Shown piece by piece: positions 27,824-37,035 of a DNA stretch of 64,000 nt. Numbering within the stretch: position 1 is the first letter of the stretch; every line of letters begins with the position of its first letter. Below the pieces are notes generated by a model that did no database searches, was not told the origin of the DNA, and was given only the letters and a program-made list of their open reading frames with translations. The DNA comes from Marivirga arenosa (GTDB lineage: Bacteria; Bacteroidota; Bacteroidia; Cytophagales; Cyclobacteriaceae), in the NCBI RefSeq assembly GCF_030503875.2, contig NZ_CP129968.2, positions 2,444,001-2,508,000 on the forward strand, written 5' to 3'. The translations under genes were made by a program, and so were the position numbers.

Positions 27824-28929
27824 CCTTTAGCAAATTTTCTTCCTTTCCATTTCACGGGCAAAGGTAAGATATAATAGAAAAGAAGTGCAATAGAAATGAA
27901 ACCACTGTAGAATTCAAATATAAAAAGATTGCTTAAAGGCACATATTGATTTAGCCTTTCTAATATTTTATTGATAAAAAGACTCTGTAAAGTAATTTTT
28001 AAACCAAATAACGGAATAGCGACAAATGGATTAACAAAAGTTAATGCCAGCATTGCTGGATAATAGAATGCTTGAAAAACTAATAATGTTAACATAAAAG
28101 GGGGTAGCTTCAAAGCTCCAGACATCCATCTTTTTCGCTGATTCATAAGATTCCAAAAACCTCTGGTTGCAAAAGTTCTTACTAAGCTATCTTCATTTGC
28201 CAATTGCTGGTAATGGTAACCTTGTTTTGCTACTGCCTGAAATAAAGCAAAGTCTTCAGTAACTGAAAACGGAATATTTTTATAGCCTCCCACTTTATCA
28301 TAGGCTTCCCTACTTACCATCATATTATTACCGACACCAGTAACAGGAATTTTCCAACCGCTTACAATTTTCACCATACCTAAAGCTAAACTCCAATCAA
28401 TCATCTGCATACTTGAAAAGAAGTCCTTTGCTTTTATTATGGTAAATCCACTTTGTATTCCAGCCCCATCTTTCCAACATGCTAATTGTTTCATTAACCA
28501 ACTACTTGGCACTTCAACATCACCATCAGTAATCATCATATACTCACCTTTTGACTTTTCAGCCAGTTGCTCTAAAACATTAGCTTTAGCATCAAGATGA
28601 GCAATTTTTTTATCAATTGGGATGTAGAAAAAATTATTGGTCTCTTTATCCCACTCTTTTAATATTTTAGTAGTTCCGTCAGTTGAACCGTCATCTCCCA
28701 TCAAAACTTCATATTTATCATCAGGATAATCGAGTTTTTCTAAGGAATTTAACGCATAATTTACGGTATGAACTTCATTTCTTACGGCTAATAAAATGGA
28801 TATGAAAGGCAATTCACCTTCATAAGGTTTTGGGTTTTCAGCTTTTGGTTTCCAAGCCATCCATAATATTAAGTCCATGAAGATTACCATAAGAATAATC
28901 GACAAAAGGCTTAAGTACAGATAGGTCAT
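27820..28929 (-). CDS. Membrane glycosyltransferase, family 2
   Basis: 369 residues. One N-terminal membrane segment (about 2-23), then a GT-A domain with the sugar-nucleotide motifs MGDDGSTDGT, ITDGDVEVP (D-x-D), VTEDFALF and the QRKRW motif (QxxRW) of processive GT2 enzymes, and three C-terminal hydrophobic helices (about 280-360). This layout fits a membrane-bound transferase that extends or exports a surface glycan. It is a distant paralogue of the protein at 34185-35306. Its ends overlap the deacetylase and TatD genes by four bases each, so it is made in a tightly coupled operon. Confidence 0.92.
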   Translation of the reverse strand: MTYLYLSLLSIILMVIFMDLILWMAWKPKAENPKPYEGELPFISILLAVRNEVHTVNYALNSLEKLDYPDDKYEVLMGDDGSTDGTTKILKEWDKETNNFFYIPIDKKIAHLDAKANVLEQLAEKSKGEYMMITDGDVEVPSSWLMKQLACWKDGAGIQSGFTIIKAKDFFSSMQMIDWSLALGMVKIVSGWKIPVTGVGNNMMVSREAYDKVGGYKNIPFSVTEDFALFQAVAKQGYHYQQLANEDSLVRTFATRGFWNLMNQRKRWMSGALKLPPFMLTLLVFQAFYYPAMLALTFVNPFVAIPLFGLKITLQSLFINKILERLNQYVPLSNLFIFEFYSGFISIALLFYYILPLPVKWKGRKFAKG

Positions 28930-29564
28930 AGTTTTTCAAATTTGTATCCAATATCGGAAAAATGTTTGAGATACAAAGGTAGAAATTGCAATATTTTATC
29001 TTTAGATTTAAGATTATCATGAAATACTATAATACTACCGTTAGAAGAGTTTTGAATACTTTTTTTAAGAATAGTATTTGCCGAAATATTTCGGTTATAA
29101 TCTTTTGACAAAACATCCCACATGATAAAGTTGTAATACTTTTGGTTTAATTTCTGGACAGATTTGAAAGTGAATTGACCATATGGTGGTCGAAATAGTT
29201 TTACTTCAGGTTTAATATGCTTTTCAATTTCTTTTTGACATAGCTCTACATTTTCTAAGTATACATTCAAGTCGCTTTTCCATGCTTTTAAATGATTAAA
29301 AGTGTGATTTCCAACTTGATGATTTGCTTGAATTAATTGTTCAAAAATTTGGGGATGCTTTCTGATATTATCTCCCACACAAAAAAAAGTTGCCTTCGCA
29401 TTAAAATCCTTTAGAATGGCTAGAATTTCATTTGTTAGATTAGGAATAGGCCCATCATCAAAAGTAGGATAAATAATTTTATGATCTGTATTTACTTTCC
29501 ATTGAAATGATGGAAAGATATTTTGAATGATTTTAGGAGTTTTATAAAAAGCAAAATCAGACAT
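28926..29564 (-). CDS. Polysaccharide deacetylase (NodB-homology domain)
   Basis: 212 residues, one NodB domain. IYPTFDDGPIPNLTNEIL (about 31-48) supplies the catalytic Asp and metal Asp, VGNHTFNHL (about 88-96) the two metal His in HxxxH, and FRPPYGQ the following conserved loop; IVFHDN near the C-terminus has the late His. It would remove N- or O-acetyl groups from a glycan. No signal peptide is visible, so it may act on a lipid-linked precursor at the cytoplasmic face or be held by the adjacent transferase; this is inference. It overlaps the glycosyltransferase gene by four bases and the SpoIIE-type gene by eight. Confidence 0.92.
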   Translation of the reverse strand: MSDFAFYKTPKIIQNIFPSFQWKVNTDHKIIYPTFDDGPIPNLTNEILAILKDFNAKATFFCVGDNIRKHPQIFEQLIQANHQVGNHTFNHLKAWKSDLNVYLENVELCQKEIEKHIKPEVKLFRPPYGQFTFKSVQKLNQKYYNFIMWDVLSKDYNRNISANTILKKSIQNSSNGSIIVFHDNLKSKDKILQFLPLYLKHFSDIGYKFEKL

Positions 29565-30789
29565 GATATTTACATGCTAATAATGTGATATCATCTGAAA
29601 GTGGTCTTTTTCCAATGAAATCATCAATCTTATCTAATATAGCTGAAATAATTCTTTCAGGGGTTGCAGAAATATATTGACTCAAAATTTCCATTACCCG
29701 CTCAGGCCCAAATTCTTCTTCCGCTTCATTGAAGGCCTCTGTTAATCCATCAGTATATAGTAATAAGGTTTGGGGTGAATCAATAGAAGCTGTTCCGATC
29801 TCTAAAAATGGAATTTCATTTAACGCACCTAATACTAGGGTTCCTTTTTCCAGTTTTTCAATGCTATGGTCCGATGAAACTAAAAATGGTGGATTATGTC
29901 CAGCATTAACATATTTCAAAGTTTTCTCTTTCAAATCTATAATTGCTATAAAAAAAGTAATGAAATTCTCTCCTTTAGCACTTTCAAAAACCTGATAATT
30001 TAAATCATGGATAATCTCTTCTAAATCTGTTGTCTTACGTAGAAGCGTTCTTAGAGAAGCTTGAAAATTTGACATTAACAAAGCGGCAGGTACTCCTTTA
30101 CCGGAAACATCAGCAATGCAAACCATTTTTTGATGTTCATTGATGGATTTCCAATCATAATAATCTCCTCCAACTGTATGATGAGGAGAATAATGAGCGT
30201 CTATACTGAAATTATCATTCTCAGGTAAAGATTTGGGAAATAGTAGTTGCTGAACTTTTTTAGCAATTTCCATTTCCTTGGCAATAACTTCCTGTTTCAG
30301 TCTTTCCCTAGCCATTTTTTTATTCTCAATGGCCACCATTATAATATTGGAAAGTGCTTGAATGAAGTTTAAATGATTTTCAATGTATTCTCTTTCCTCT
30401 GCATTTGCCACACCACCTAAAAAAACAACTGCTAGTAAATCATTTTTGTGATATACAGGAATTGCCACATCAAATTCATCAAATGGAGAATCTACTAAAT
30501 CAGATGGAAACAAAATCTTACCTTTTTCTACAATTTGATATGCGTTTGAATCTATGGAATTATAATCTTTTTTAGTACCGAATGATAGTTTAGGAATCCA
30601 TTGTTTATCATCTTGAACCACCAACATCAATTTCGATAACTTTAGGTTTGCCCTTAAAGTGAAATTATAAATTTTGTATAAAGATTCTTCTGGAAGATTT
30701 TCATTGATTGCCTGAGTAATTTCAAGTAAGGCATCAAGTTCTAACTCCTTCAGTTCATATCGGTTCGCTATGTTCAAGGCTGTACTCAT
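29557..30789 (-). CDS. GAF-containing PP2C (SpoIIE-type) protein phosphatase
   Basis: 410 residues. An N-terminal GAF-like sensory region (about 20-160), a helical linker with KQEVIAKEMEIAKKVQQLLFP (about 165-187), which is the usual stalk of RsbU-type phosphatases, then a SpoIIE/PP2C domain (about 190-410) with the metal-binding motifs VGGDYYD, IADVSGKGVPAALLM, LLYTDGLTEA and DDITLLA. It removes phosphate from Ser/Thr of a regulatory protein, such as an STAS-type anti-anti-sigma factor or a SiaC-like phosphoprotein. First gene of the glycan/TatD/asparaginase operon, so its signal may tune that group. A SiaB-SiaC pair lies 27 kb away and has no phosphatase of its own; this protein is one candidate, without proof. 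Confidence 0.9.
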   Translation of the reverse strand: MSTALNIANRYELKELELDALLEITQAINENLPEESLYKIYNFTLRANLKLSKLMLVVQDDKQWIPKLSFGTKKDYNSIDSNAYQIVEKGKILFPSDLVDSPFDEFDVAIPVYHKNDLLAVVFLGGVANAEEREYIENHLNFIQALSNIIMVAIENKKMARERLKQEVIAKEMEIAKKVQQLLFPKSLPENDNFSIDAHYSPHHTVGGDYYDWKSINEHQKMVCIADVSGKGVPAALLMSNFQASLRTLLRKTTDLEEIIHDLNYQVFESAKGENFITFFIAIIDLKEKTLKYVNAGHNPPFLVSSDHSIEKLEKGTLVLGALNEIPFLEIGTASIDSPQTLLLYTDGLTEAFNEAEEEFGPERVMEILSQYISATPERIISAILDKIDDFIGKRPLSDDITLLACKYHV

Positions 30790-30994
30790 TTCTAAACGTG
30801 AAGTTAATCAATACTATTGAGAATATTAATAATGTAAAAGGAAATGAAAATAATGGGGTTTAATTCTCAGAAATTAGGATAAACAAGAGACAATAAATCC
30901 ACTTGTAATGAAATTTATCACAATTATTAACCACCCACTTAAAACTCTTTATTAATCTGTTGATTATTATATATCTTAGATCAAAATCTTAACT

Positions 30995-33439
30995 ATGAAA
31001 AAATACTTACTCTTTATTCTAGCCATTTCTATTTATTCTTGTAGTGCTTTAAAAACTAATCAAAGTGATAGTCCTGAGATCTCAGAATTTGATAAACTTA
31101 CTTCTGGGAAAGAAAAATTTAGTGGTTTCTTTAATTATTATTGGGATTCTGATGAAGGTAAAATCTATTTAGAAATTGATAAGCTGAACCAAGAGTTTAT
31201 ATATGTCAGTTATCTTTCTGCAGGTATTGGATCTAATGATATTGGACTTGACAGAGGACAAATTGGGAACAGTAAAATTCTTAAATTTGAAAAGATTGGA
31301 AACAAAATAATGGTTTTTGAGCCTAATTATAAATTTAGAGCTCAAACTGAAAACCCTGCCGAAAAGAAAGCAGTAGAAGATGCATTTGCTCATTCTGTTA
31401 TTCATTCATTTGAGATTAAAGCCTCAAATGATTGGTCTCATATTGTTGATGCTACAGACTTTTTCATCAGGGATGCACATGGAGTAGTAAATAGACTTAA
31501 AAGGTCAAAAGAAGGGAATTATAGCTTAGACAAAAGTCGATCAGCTTTCAATATGGATGGCTCCGGAAATTTTCCGAAAAATACCGAATTAGATTTTTGG
31601 ATTTCATATAAAGGACAAGCTTCAGGAAGAGAAATTTACAGTGTTAGTCCGGATGCTGATAATATTACTGTAAGACAACATCATTCTTTTGTGCAATTAC
31701 CAGAAGAAGGATTCGAGGCTAGGAAATTTGATCCAAGAGCTGGTTATTTTACGACCGCATATAAAGATTATGCAGTTCCAATTTCAGAAGACATCAACCA
31801 AAGATTAATAAACAAGCACAGATTAGAAAAGAAAGATCCCAGTGCTGAATTAAGTGAAGCAGTTGAACCCATCATTTATTATTTAGACCCGGGTACACCT
31901 GAACCTGTTCGATCAGCCTTGATGGATGGTGCTAAATGGTGGAATCAAGCATTTGAAGCCGCTGGTTATAAAGATGCTTTTCAAGTGAAAATACTTCCAG
32001 AAGGAGCCGATCCGCTCGATATTCGATATAATGTTATTCAATGGGTACACCGCTCATCAAGAGGCTGGAGCTATGGCGCTAGTGTTGTGGACCCAAGAAC
32101 TGGAGAAATTATTAAAGGCCATGTAAGCTTGGGGTCTTTAAGAGTGAGACAAGATTTTTTAATTGCAGAAGGTTTATTGGCCCCATATAAAGAAAATGAA
32201 GATAATCCAGCTATGCTAGAGATGGCATTGGCTAGATTAAGACAACTTGCAGCCCATGAAGTAGGTCACACATTAGGACTAGCTCATTCCTATGCTTCTA
32301 GTACAGAAAATGATGCCTCCGTAATGGATTATCCACACCCTAATATTGAATTAGACGAAAAAGGAAATATAACTCTAAAAAATGCATATGATACTAATAT
32401 AGGTGAATGGGATAAATACGCTATTCGATATGGATATGAGGATATTCCAGATGATTCAGATGAAAAAGAATATTTAAATGGAATTATTCAAGATGCAAAT
32501 GAGAATGGCTTAAGTTTTATTTCTGATAGGGATGCAAGGGCTCAAGGCGGTGCTCATCCGCTAGCCCATTTATGGGATAATGGAAAAGATCCTGCTGTAC
32601 AGCTAAATCATCTGTTAAAAGTGAGAAATAAAGCGCTGGAGAAATTCGGAGAAAATGTTATTCAATTTGATCAACCCATGGCTCAAATTCAAGAAGCTTT
32701 AATTCCAATTTACTTTTTACATCGCTATCAAGTTGAGGCAGCAGTAAAACTTGTCGGAGGTTTAGATTATGCCTATAAAATAAGAGACGATAAATTAAAA
32801 GAAATGAAGATTTTAGCTTCTGAATGGCAGCTAGAAGCGGCTAACAGCCTAGCTAATGCAGTATTAGCCGAAAACTTAGCAATTCCCGAAAAACTTTTAC
32901 AGCAGTTATATCCTCGACCATTAGGCTATTATGATAATAGGGAATTATTAAATGGTAAAACAGGTGTCAGTTTTGATGCCTTAGGAGCGGCAGAGCAAGC
33001 TTCTACTTTAGTTTTTGATTTATTATTTCATCCACAAAGGTTAAATAGAATGGTTGAATTCCACTCTAGAGATCGGAATAATCCAGGAATTGAGAAAGTG
33101 ACTGAAATATTCAACAATACTTTATTTAATCAAAAAGTTAGTAATGATTATCATCAGGCTGTTAAACTAACTAGCCAAAATGTTTATATCAATCACATTA
33201 TGAAAAGTATTAAAGATGGAAATGTATCTTCTTTAGCTAGAGCACAATTAATGTCTGAACTAGAAAATATTGATCAACAATATTTAAAAACAAACTACAG
33301 AAAAAGTGCTTTGGAAAACGCTAATATTGGCATGTTGAAGCAACAAATAAAGCTATTTTTGGAGCATCCTCAGGAATATAATCTTGCTCCAATTCCAAGT
33401 TTGCCACCTGGAAGTCCAATCGGAAGCTGTGATTTTTAA
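30995..33439 (+). CDS. Zinc-dependent metalloprotease lipoprotein (DUF5117/DUF4953 type)
   Basis: 814 residues. Lipoprotein signal MKKYLLFILAISIYSC with the Cys at about 16. The zinc site LAAHEVGHTLGLAHSYA at about 417-433 is a metzincin HExxHxxGxxH, and SVMDY about ten residues later is a matching Met-turn. The rest, with the segments before and after the catalytic region, has the length and layout of the large Bacteroidota zinc-dependent proteases of the DUF5117/DUF5118 group. It would be outer-membrane or periplasm-anchored and degrade proteins or peptides. It is transcribed alone, divergent from the phosphatase operon, and ends at a hairpin terminator. Confidence 0.9.
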   Translation: MKKYLLFILAISIYSCSALKTNQSDSPEISEFDKLTSGKEKFSGFFNYYWDSDEGKIYLEIDKLNQEFIYVSYLSAGIGSNDIGLDRGQIGNSKILKFEKIGNKIMVFEPNYKFRAQTENPAEKKAVEDAFAHSVIHSFEIKASNDWSHIVDATDFFIRDAHGVVNRLKRSKEGNYSLDKSRSAFNMDGSGNFPKNTELDFWISYKGQASGREIYSVSPDADNITVRQHHSFVQLPEEGFEARKFDPRAGYFTTAYKDYAVPISEDINQRLINKHRLEKKDPSAELSEAVEPIIYYLDPGTPEPVRSALMDGAKWWNQAFEAAGYKDAFQVKILPEGADPLDIRYNVIQWVHRSSRGWSYGASVVDPRTGEIIKGHVSLGSLRVRQDFLIAEGLLAPYKENEDNPAMLEMALARLRQLAAHEVGHTLGLAHSYASSTENDASVMDYPHPNIELDEKGNITLKNAYDTNIGEWDKYAIRYGYEDIPDDSDEKEYLNGIIQDANENGLSFISDRDARAQGGAHPLAHLWDNGKDPAVQLNHLLKVRNKALEKFGENVIQFDQPMAQIQEALIPIYFLHRYQVEAAVKLVGGLDYAYKIRDDKLKEMKILASEWQLEAANSLANAVLAENLAIPEKLLQQLYPRPLGYYDNRELLNGKTGVSFDALGAAEQASTLVFDLLFHPQRLNRMVEFHSRDRNNPGIEKVTEIFNNTLFNQKVSNDYHQAVKLTSQNVYINHIMKSIKDGNVSSLARAQLMSELENIDQQYLKTNYRKSALENANIGMLKQQIKLFLEHPQEYNLAPIPSLPPGSPIGSCDF

Positions 33440-33451
33440 TTCATCAAACAT

Positions 33452-33490
33452 AATACTTCCTTGTAGCAAACCGTTATAAGGAAGTATTTT
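33452..33490 (+). terminator. Hairpin terminator after the metalloprotease gene
   Basis: A perfect 11-bp stem (33452-33462 with 33478-33488), 15-base loop, then a short T-run (TTTT from 33487). The T-run is short, so termination may be partial. It lies 13 bases after the stop codon and before the next plus-strand gene. Confidence 0.7.
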
Positions 33491-33508
33491 AAACTATCAA
33501 CCAATATT

Positions 33509-33943
33509 ATGAAGTCATTTATTATTACTCTACTGTTTTTAACAGTTTCATCTTTTGCTTATTCTCAATCTATTGTAAGTTACCACCAATCACCAAATGG
33601 TGGACAGGCCGCTTACGCTTATGAATTTAATGAAAGGTTTAGACCAGAAATCCGCCTATATCCTAATACAGCTATAGAAGACTTCCTTGTAAAGCTCATG
33701 TTCAACTACGACTTAATTGACAAAGAAAACCATGAATTTTATAGTGGAATATCCTTACTTGGGTCTACTGTTGGAGGTGCAACTTTCGGATTAGCTGTTG
33801 GAATAAATATTTACCCCTTTGAAAATAAAAATTTTGGATTTTTGATGGAATTCTCACCAAACATTCCATTAGATGAAGCTGGAACACCCTATTTTTCAGG
33901 TAGCTGGGGAATAAGGTATAGATTACAGAAAAGTAAAGACTAA
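33509..33943 (+). CDS. Small secreted beta-barrel-like protein
   Basis: 144 residues. Signal peptide (MKSFIITLLFLTVSSFAYSQ) followed by a beta-rich mature part with alternating aromatics and Gly pairs, for example GGATFGLAVGINIYP, FGFLMEFSPNIP and SGSWGIRYRL near the end. That pattern fits a small outer-membrane barrel or barrel-like protein, but I recognise no named family. It follows the metalloprotease after a hairpin, and ends three bases before the stop of the convergent small protein at 33947. Confidence 0.75.
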   Translation: MKSFIITLLFLTVSSFAYSQSIVSYHQSPNGGQAAYAYEFNERFRPEIRLYPNTAIEDFLVKLMFNYDLIDKENHEFYSGISLLGSTVGGATFGLAVGINIYPFENKNFGFLMEFSPNIPLDEAGTPYFSGSWGIRYRLQKSKD

Positions 33944-33946
33944 TCT

Positions 33947-34204
33947 TTAAAATCCATTATGTTCCAAAAGGCCCTTTTTAGTGGCTAAAAAATATAACGC
34001 CTCCCAATCCATTTCATGAGGATTATATGTATTAGCTCGATATTCTTCATCATGGTTTACCAATATTTTAATGAACTCTTTTTGATGGAGTGAAAGCAAA
34101 TTTTCCTGTAAAACCGAATCTCCCCACTTTAATTCATTCTTAATATCCTTATAAGATTGAACAAAATAAAGCTCATCCATTAAATCAATTTCCTGCTCGT
34201 TCAT
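33947..34204 (-). CDS. Small conserved acidic protein coupled to a glycosyltransferase gene
   Basis: About 85 residues from the ATG at 34202-34204. The open frame starts 16 codons earlier, but MNEQEIDLMDELYFVQSY looks like a natural start, so I prefer it. Helical, charged, no membrane segment or signal. It contains SLHQKEFIKILVNHDEEY and HEMDWEALYFLATKKGL. I know no function. Its start lies inside the 3' end of the glycosyltransferase gene (20 bases of overlap with the chosen start), which indicates translational coupling and makes an accessory role with that enzyme likely. Confidence 0.7.
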   Translation of the reverse strand: MNEQEIDLMDELYFVQSYKDIKNELKWGDSVLQENLLSLHQKEFIKILVNHDEEYRANTYNPHEMDWEALYFLATKKGLLEHNGF

Positions 34205-35306
34205 TTGTATTATATTGTCTTTCTTTCCATTGATAACTTCCAAAGTTAGCAATCATTCCAAACACTACCACATAAAGGCTGTATATCAACTGTAATATAC
34301 CGAAAGATGTTATACTAAATTTCGACTTCTGAGATTTTAAAACCTGATATATAAATAGGCCTTCAGCCATAATTTTAAGTAAAATAACTGGCCCTAAAAC
34401 CAAATAACTATCATACAAAACTGAATAGATTAAACTACAGATATAAATTAAATGAAAAGACCATACCATTAATGCAGGAATAGCATCTTTTAAATCTGCA
34501 CTTGCTTTCCATTTAGCAGACCATCTTTTTTTCTGATTATAAAACTGTCGTAAATTCTTAGGAGCACTCGTTTTAACCAAGGCCTCTTTTTGAAAATAAA
34601 AACTATTTGGAAAAGCTTTTTTCAGCTTCTGTAACAGAAAAATATCATCACCCGATGGGACATTTAAATTTGTGGAATAAGGATCAAGTTCCTTAAAAAT
34701 GCTTTTCCTAAATGCTAAGTTTGCACCATTTGCCATGTTAGGATTTCCTAATTCTATGGATACTGCCCCCACTCCTATTAAAGGCGCAAATTCCATTTGG
34801 AATAAATTTGTAACTAACGAATTTGAAATAAAACTAACATTTCCTGATACTAAATTTATATGTTCCAGCTCGAAAGGAGCTTGCATTTTTAAAATCAAAT
34901 CAGAAGGCAAAGTACAATCTGCATCAATAGTTAATATGATTTCATGTTTAGCTTCATTAATAGCAAAGTTTAAAGCCGCTTTTTTACCCATCTCCAAACC
35001 AGAGAGTTTTAATAGTTTCATTTGATAAGGAATTGAATCTCTAGATCTTTCGATTATAGAAGCACCATCATCTTCAGAATGATCATCAATAAATAGGATT
35101 TCAAGTAATTCTTTAGGATAATCAATAGCCTGAATACTTTTGATCAAGACACTTAAATTTTCCTTCTCATTTCGAAAAGGGATGATCAGTGAAACTGATT
35201 TTAATTTACCGCTTTCGGTTATTTCTGGCATTCGTTTGTAAACATTAGTCGCGTAAAGCAGGCCAAAAGAATAAATCAAAATAACCAATGAAAAAAAAGT
35301 GATCAT
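34185..35306 (-). CDS. Membrane glycosyltransferase, family 2
   Basis: 373 residues. An N-terminal helix (about 2-20), a GT-A domain with LIIPFRNEKENLSVLI, IDDHSED, LTIDADC (D-x-D), VPSGDDIFLL and QKKRW (QxxRW), and three C-terminal helices (about 285-360). Predicted to transfer a sugar to a lipid- or membrane-linked glycan. It overlaps the flippase-like gene upstream by four bases and the small protein downstream by 20, so the three form one operon. It is a distant paralogue of the glycosyltransferase at 27820-28929, and the two operons may serve one pathway. Confidence 0.9.
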   Translation of the reverse strand: MITFFSLVILIYSFGLLYATNVYKRMPEITESGKLKSVSLIIPFRNEKENLSVLIKSIQAIDYPKELLEILFIDDHSEDDGASIIERSRDSIPYQMKLLKLSGLEMGKKAALNFAINEAKHEIILTIDADCTLPSDLILKMQAPFELEHINLVSGNVSFISNSLVTNLFQMEFAPLIGVGAVSIELGNPNMANGANLAFRKSIFKELDPYSTNLNVPSGDDIFLLQKLKKAFPNSFYFQKEALVKTSAPKNLRQFYNQKKRWSAKWKASADLKDAIPALMVWSFHLIYICSLIYSVLYDSYLVLGPVILLKIMAEGLFIYQVLKSQKSKFSITSFGILQLIYSLYVVVFGMIANFGSYQWKERQYNTNERAGN

Positions 35307-36229
35307 TTTTTATAGATTAACTTAAGCTTAGGTATATAAAAAAGCCCAATAGCAGCGGGCACTGCAATATTTATAAGCCATAATATTAAACCTGCTGCTA
35401 TAATAGGAGCAACAGAAACCTCTAATTTTTCAAAGAAAAAAGCAATACTTACCTCTCTTACTCCCAAATCATTCAAAAAATTAAATGTAGGTAGAATTGA
35501 TTTTATTAAAAACATGAAAGCAATCCCCATAAATTGATGAAACAAATTGATTTTTAATTCTAATACAGATAAAAGAATTAAAAACTGTAGACTAAAGATT
35601 ATATACCTAACTATACTAAGCGCTGAAAGCAGGACAAACAATTTTAATCCTAATTTTTTTATAGGCCATAAATAGTCTTTAACCCTAGGATGATTTCTAT
35701 TAAAATAAAGTAACAGAAAGAATCCAAAAATCACGAATCCAATTATACTGCTTAAAGCAAAGGAGGAAGAATATGAAAAGTCAAATTCAGATAAGCTAAA
35801 ATCTGATATAAAGTAAACTGCTATTAATCCAAAAAGCAAAGTTGGGAGCATTTGAAGCATTCTTGAAATCAGAATTAATCCTAAAGCACTTTTTCGATTT
35901 TCATGAGAAATAGAAAATACCTTAGCAAAATAATCTCCAATAGCATGTGGGGTTATAAAACCTAATGCAATTCCTGAAAAAACCCCAACTGATGCTTCTG
36001 AAATAGAAATCTTTGTAATTGGCTTCAATGAATATTTCCATTTCAATACTTCCATTAACCAATTGATGGGCATTAATATTGAAACCAATAGGATTATAAA
36101 AATATTTTGTGCGTATATGTTAAATGCTGATATAAAACCTTGAAAATCATAACTAATTCTTTCATAGAGAAACAATATCACTACAATTGATACCGCTATT
36201 TTGACTAGAATAAGTAATTTTTTTCTCAA
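35303..36229 (-). CDS. Flippase-like / lysylphosphatidylglycerol-synthase transmembrane domain protein
   Basis: 308 residues with about eight transmembrane helices and little else, as in the UPF0104 (LPG_synthase_TM, AglD-like) family. Conserved family-like spots are EVLKWKYSLKP and the segment FNFLNDLGVREVSIAFFFEK (about residue 250) with its ExxA/E-rich turn. Homologues without the soluble transferase domain are thought to move lipids or lipid-linked sugars across membranes. In frame the first usable codon is TTG at 36227-36229; a stop lies nine bases upstream and no ATG follows soon, so a TTG start is likely. It overlaps the glycosyltransferase gene by four bases. Confidence 0.85.
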   Translation of the reverse strand: MRKKLLILVKIAVSIVVILFLYERISYDFQGFISAFNIYAQNIFIILLVSILMPINWLMEVLKWKYSLKPITKISISEASVGVFSGIALGFITPHAIGDYFAKVFSISHENRKSALGLILISRMLQMLPTLLFGLIAVYFISDFSLSEFDFSYSSSFALSSIIGFVIFGFFLLLYFNRNHPRVKDYLWPIKKLGLKLFVLLSALSIVRYIIFSLQFLILLSVLELKINLFHQFMGIAFMFLIKSILPTFNFLNDLGVREVSIAFFFEKLEVSVAPIIAAGLILWLINIAVPAAIGLFYIPKLKLIYKK

Positions 36230-36238
36230 TGCTTTCTA

Positions 36239-36283
36239 AAATAAAAAACCACCTTACAATGATGGTCATTAGAAGGTGGTTTT
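36239..36283 (-). terminator. Rho-independent terminator after the coiled-coil membrane protein
   Basis: An 11-bp perfect stem (36245-36255 with 36273-36283) enclosing a 17-base loop that itself contains a small AATGA/TCATT stem; on the minus strand it is followed by T residues. It sits between the 36307 gene and the flippase gene. Confidence 0.85.
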
Positions 36284-36306
36284 CAAAATTGAAAATCTAA
36301 ATTTAT

Positions 36307-36891
36307 TTATCTTTTGTATTCTTCAAGTTTATTGAGAGCAGTTTGTAGCTCTCTTTTAATTTTCACTTGTTTATCATGTGATCTTTTTCTTAAGTCTTCT
36401 ATTTCTTGATCCACCAACTCTTTATCTTTTTTAGCCTGACGGGTAAGTCTAAAACTATTTAAGAACATAATATATACAATTACTAAACCAGCTAAAAGTA
36501 TGATTACAATGGACCACATGATTACATTGTAGGTCACTTTAGTCATTGACATACCAAAAAACGGCATCTCATCTACAGCATTTTGTGCTTCTTCTAACTT
36601 ATTATTTAAATCATTCATCTGAGACTTAGCTTCATCTCTTTCTCTCTCAGCTTTTGATTTAGCATTTTGCGATGAGGTAACTTTTTGATTTAAGCTATTA
36701 ATAGAATCACTTAATATATCACCAAAAGCATTCACCTTAGTAATTGGAATCACCTTATATTTTTCAAAGGTTTCGCTGCTTTCAATCATATTTTGATATT
36801 GATCAGACAATGTAGCCTCGTCCTGTGCAGAAGTGTTAAAATGAACACCTAAAACAATAATTGAAAAAATAACTAAAAGCTTAAATTTCAT
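36307..36891 (-). CDS. Exported coiled-coil protein with one internal membrane helix
   Basis: 194 residues. Signal peptide to about residue 22 (HFNTSAQ), a coiled coil (about 65-105, with ERDEAKSQMNDLNNKLEEAQ), a strong transmembrane helix (about 122-143), then a second charged helical stretch to the end (KKDKELVDQEIEDLRKR). Exposed coiled coil outside, helix in the inner membrane, coil inside: a small envelope or adaptor protein of unknown function. Monocistronic with its own terminator. It is upstream of the glycan operon on the same strand but separated by the hairpin. Confidence 0.75.
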   Translation of the reverse strand: MKFKLLVIFSIIVLGVHFNTSAQDEATLSDQYQNMIESSETFEKYKVIPITKVNAFGDILSDSINSLNQKVTSSQNAKSKAERERDEAKSQMNDLNNKLEEAQNAVDEMPFFGMSMTKVTYNVIMWSIVIILLAGLVIVYIMFLNSFRLTRQAKKDKELVDQEIEDLRKRSHDKQVKIKRELQTALNKLEEYKR

Positions 36892-37035
36892 AGTACTCTG
36901 TTTATCGTAAAAATATCCGCATTAATTCGTTGTAAATATAGTTTGAACGAATGGAATTAAAAAAACTTATATAGATTAGCATTATAAAAATGCATAAAAA
37001 TCTTAACATTTCACCTTTAAATAGGTTTTGTGTGC

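Noticed and set aside
37022..37030. A fifth box-before-start case (TAGGTTTTG) before 37036
   Set aside because: It needs one extra T relative to the consensus and the spacing is five rather than four bases, so I do not count it with the four clear cases.
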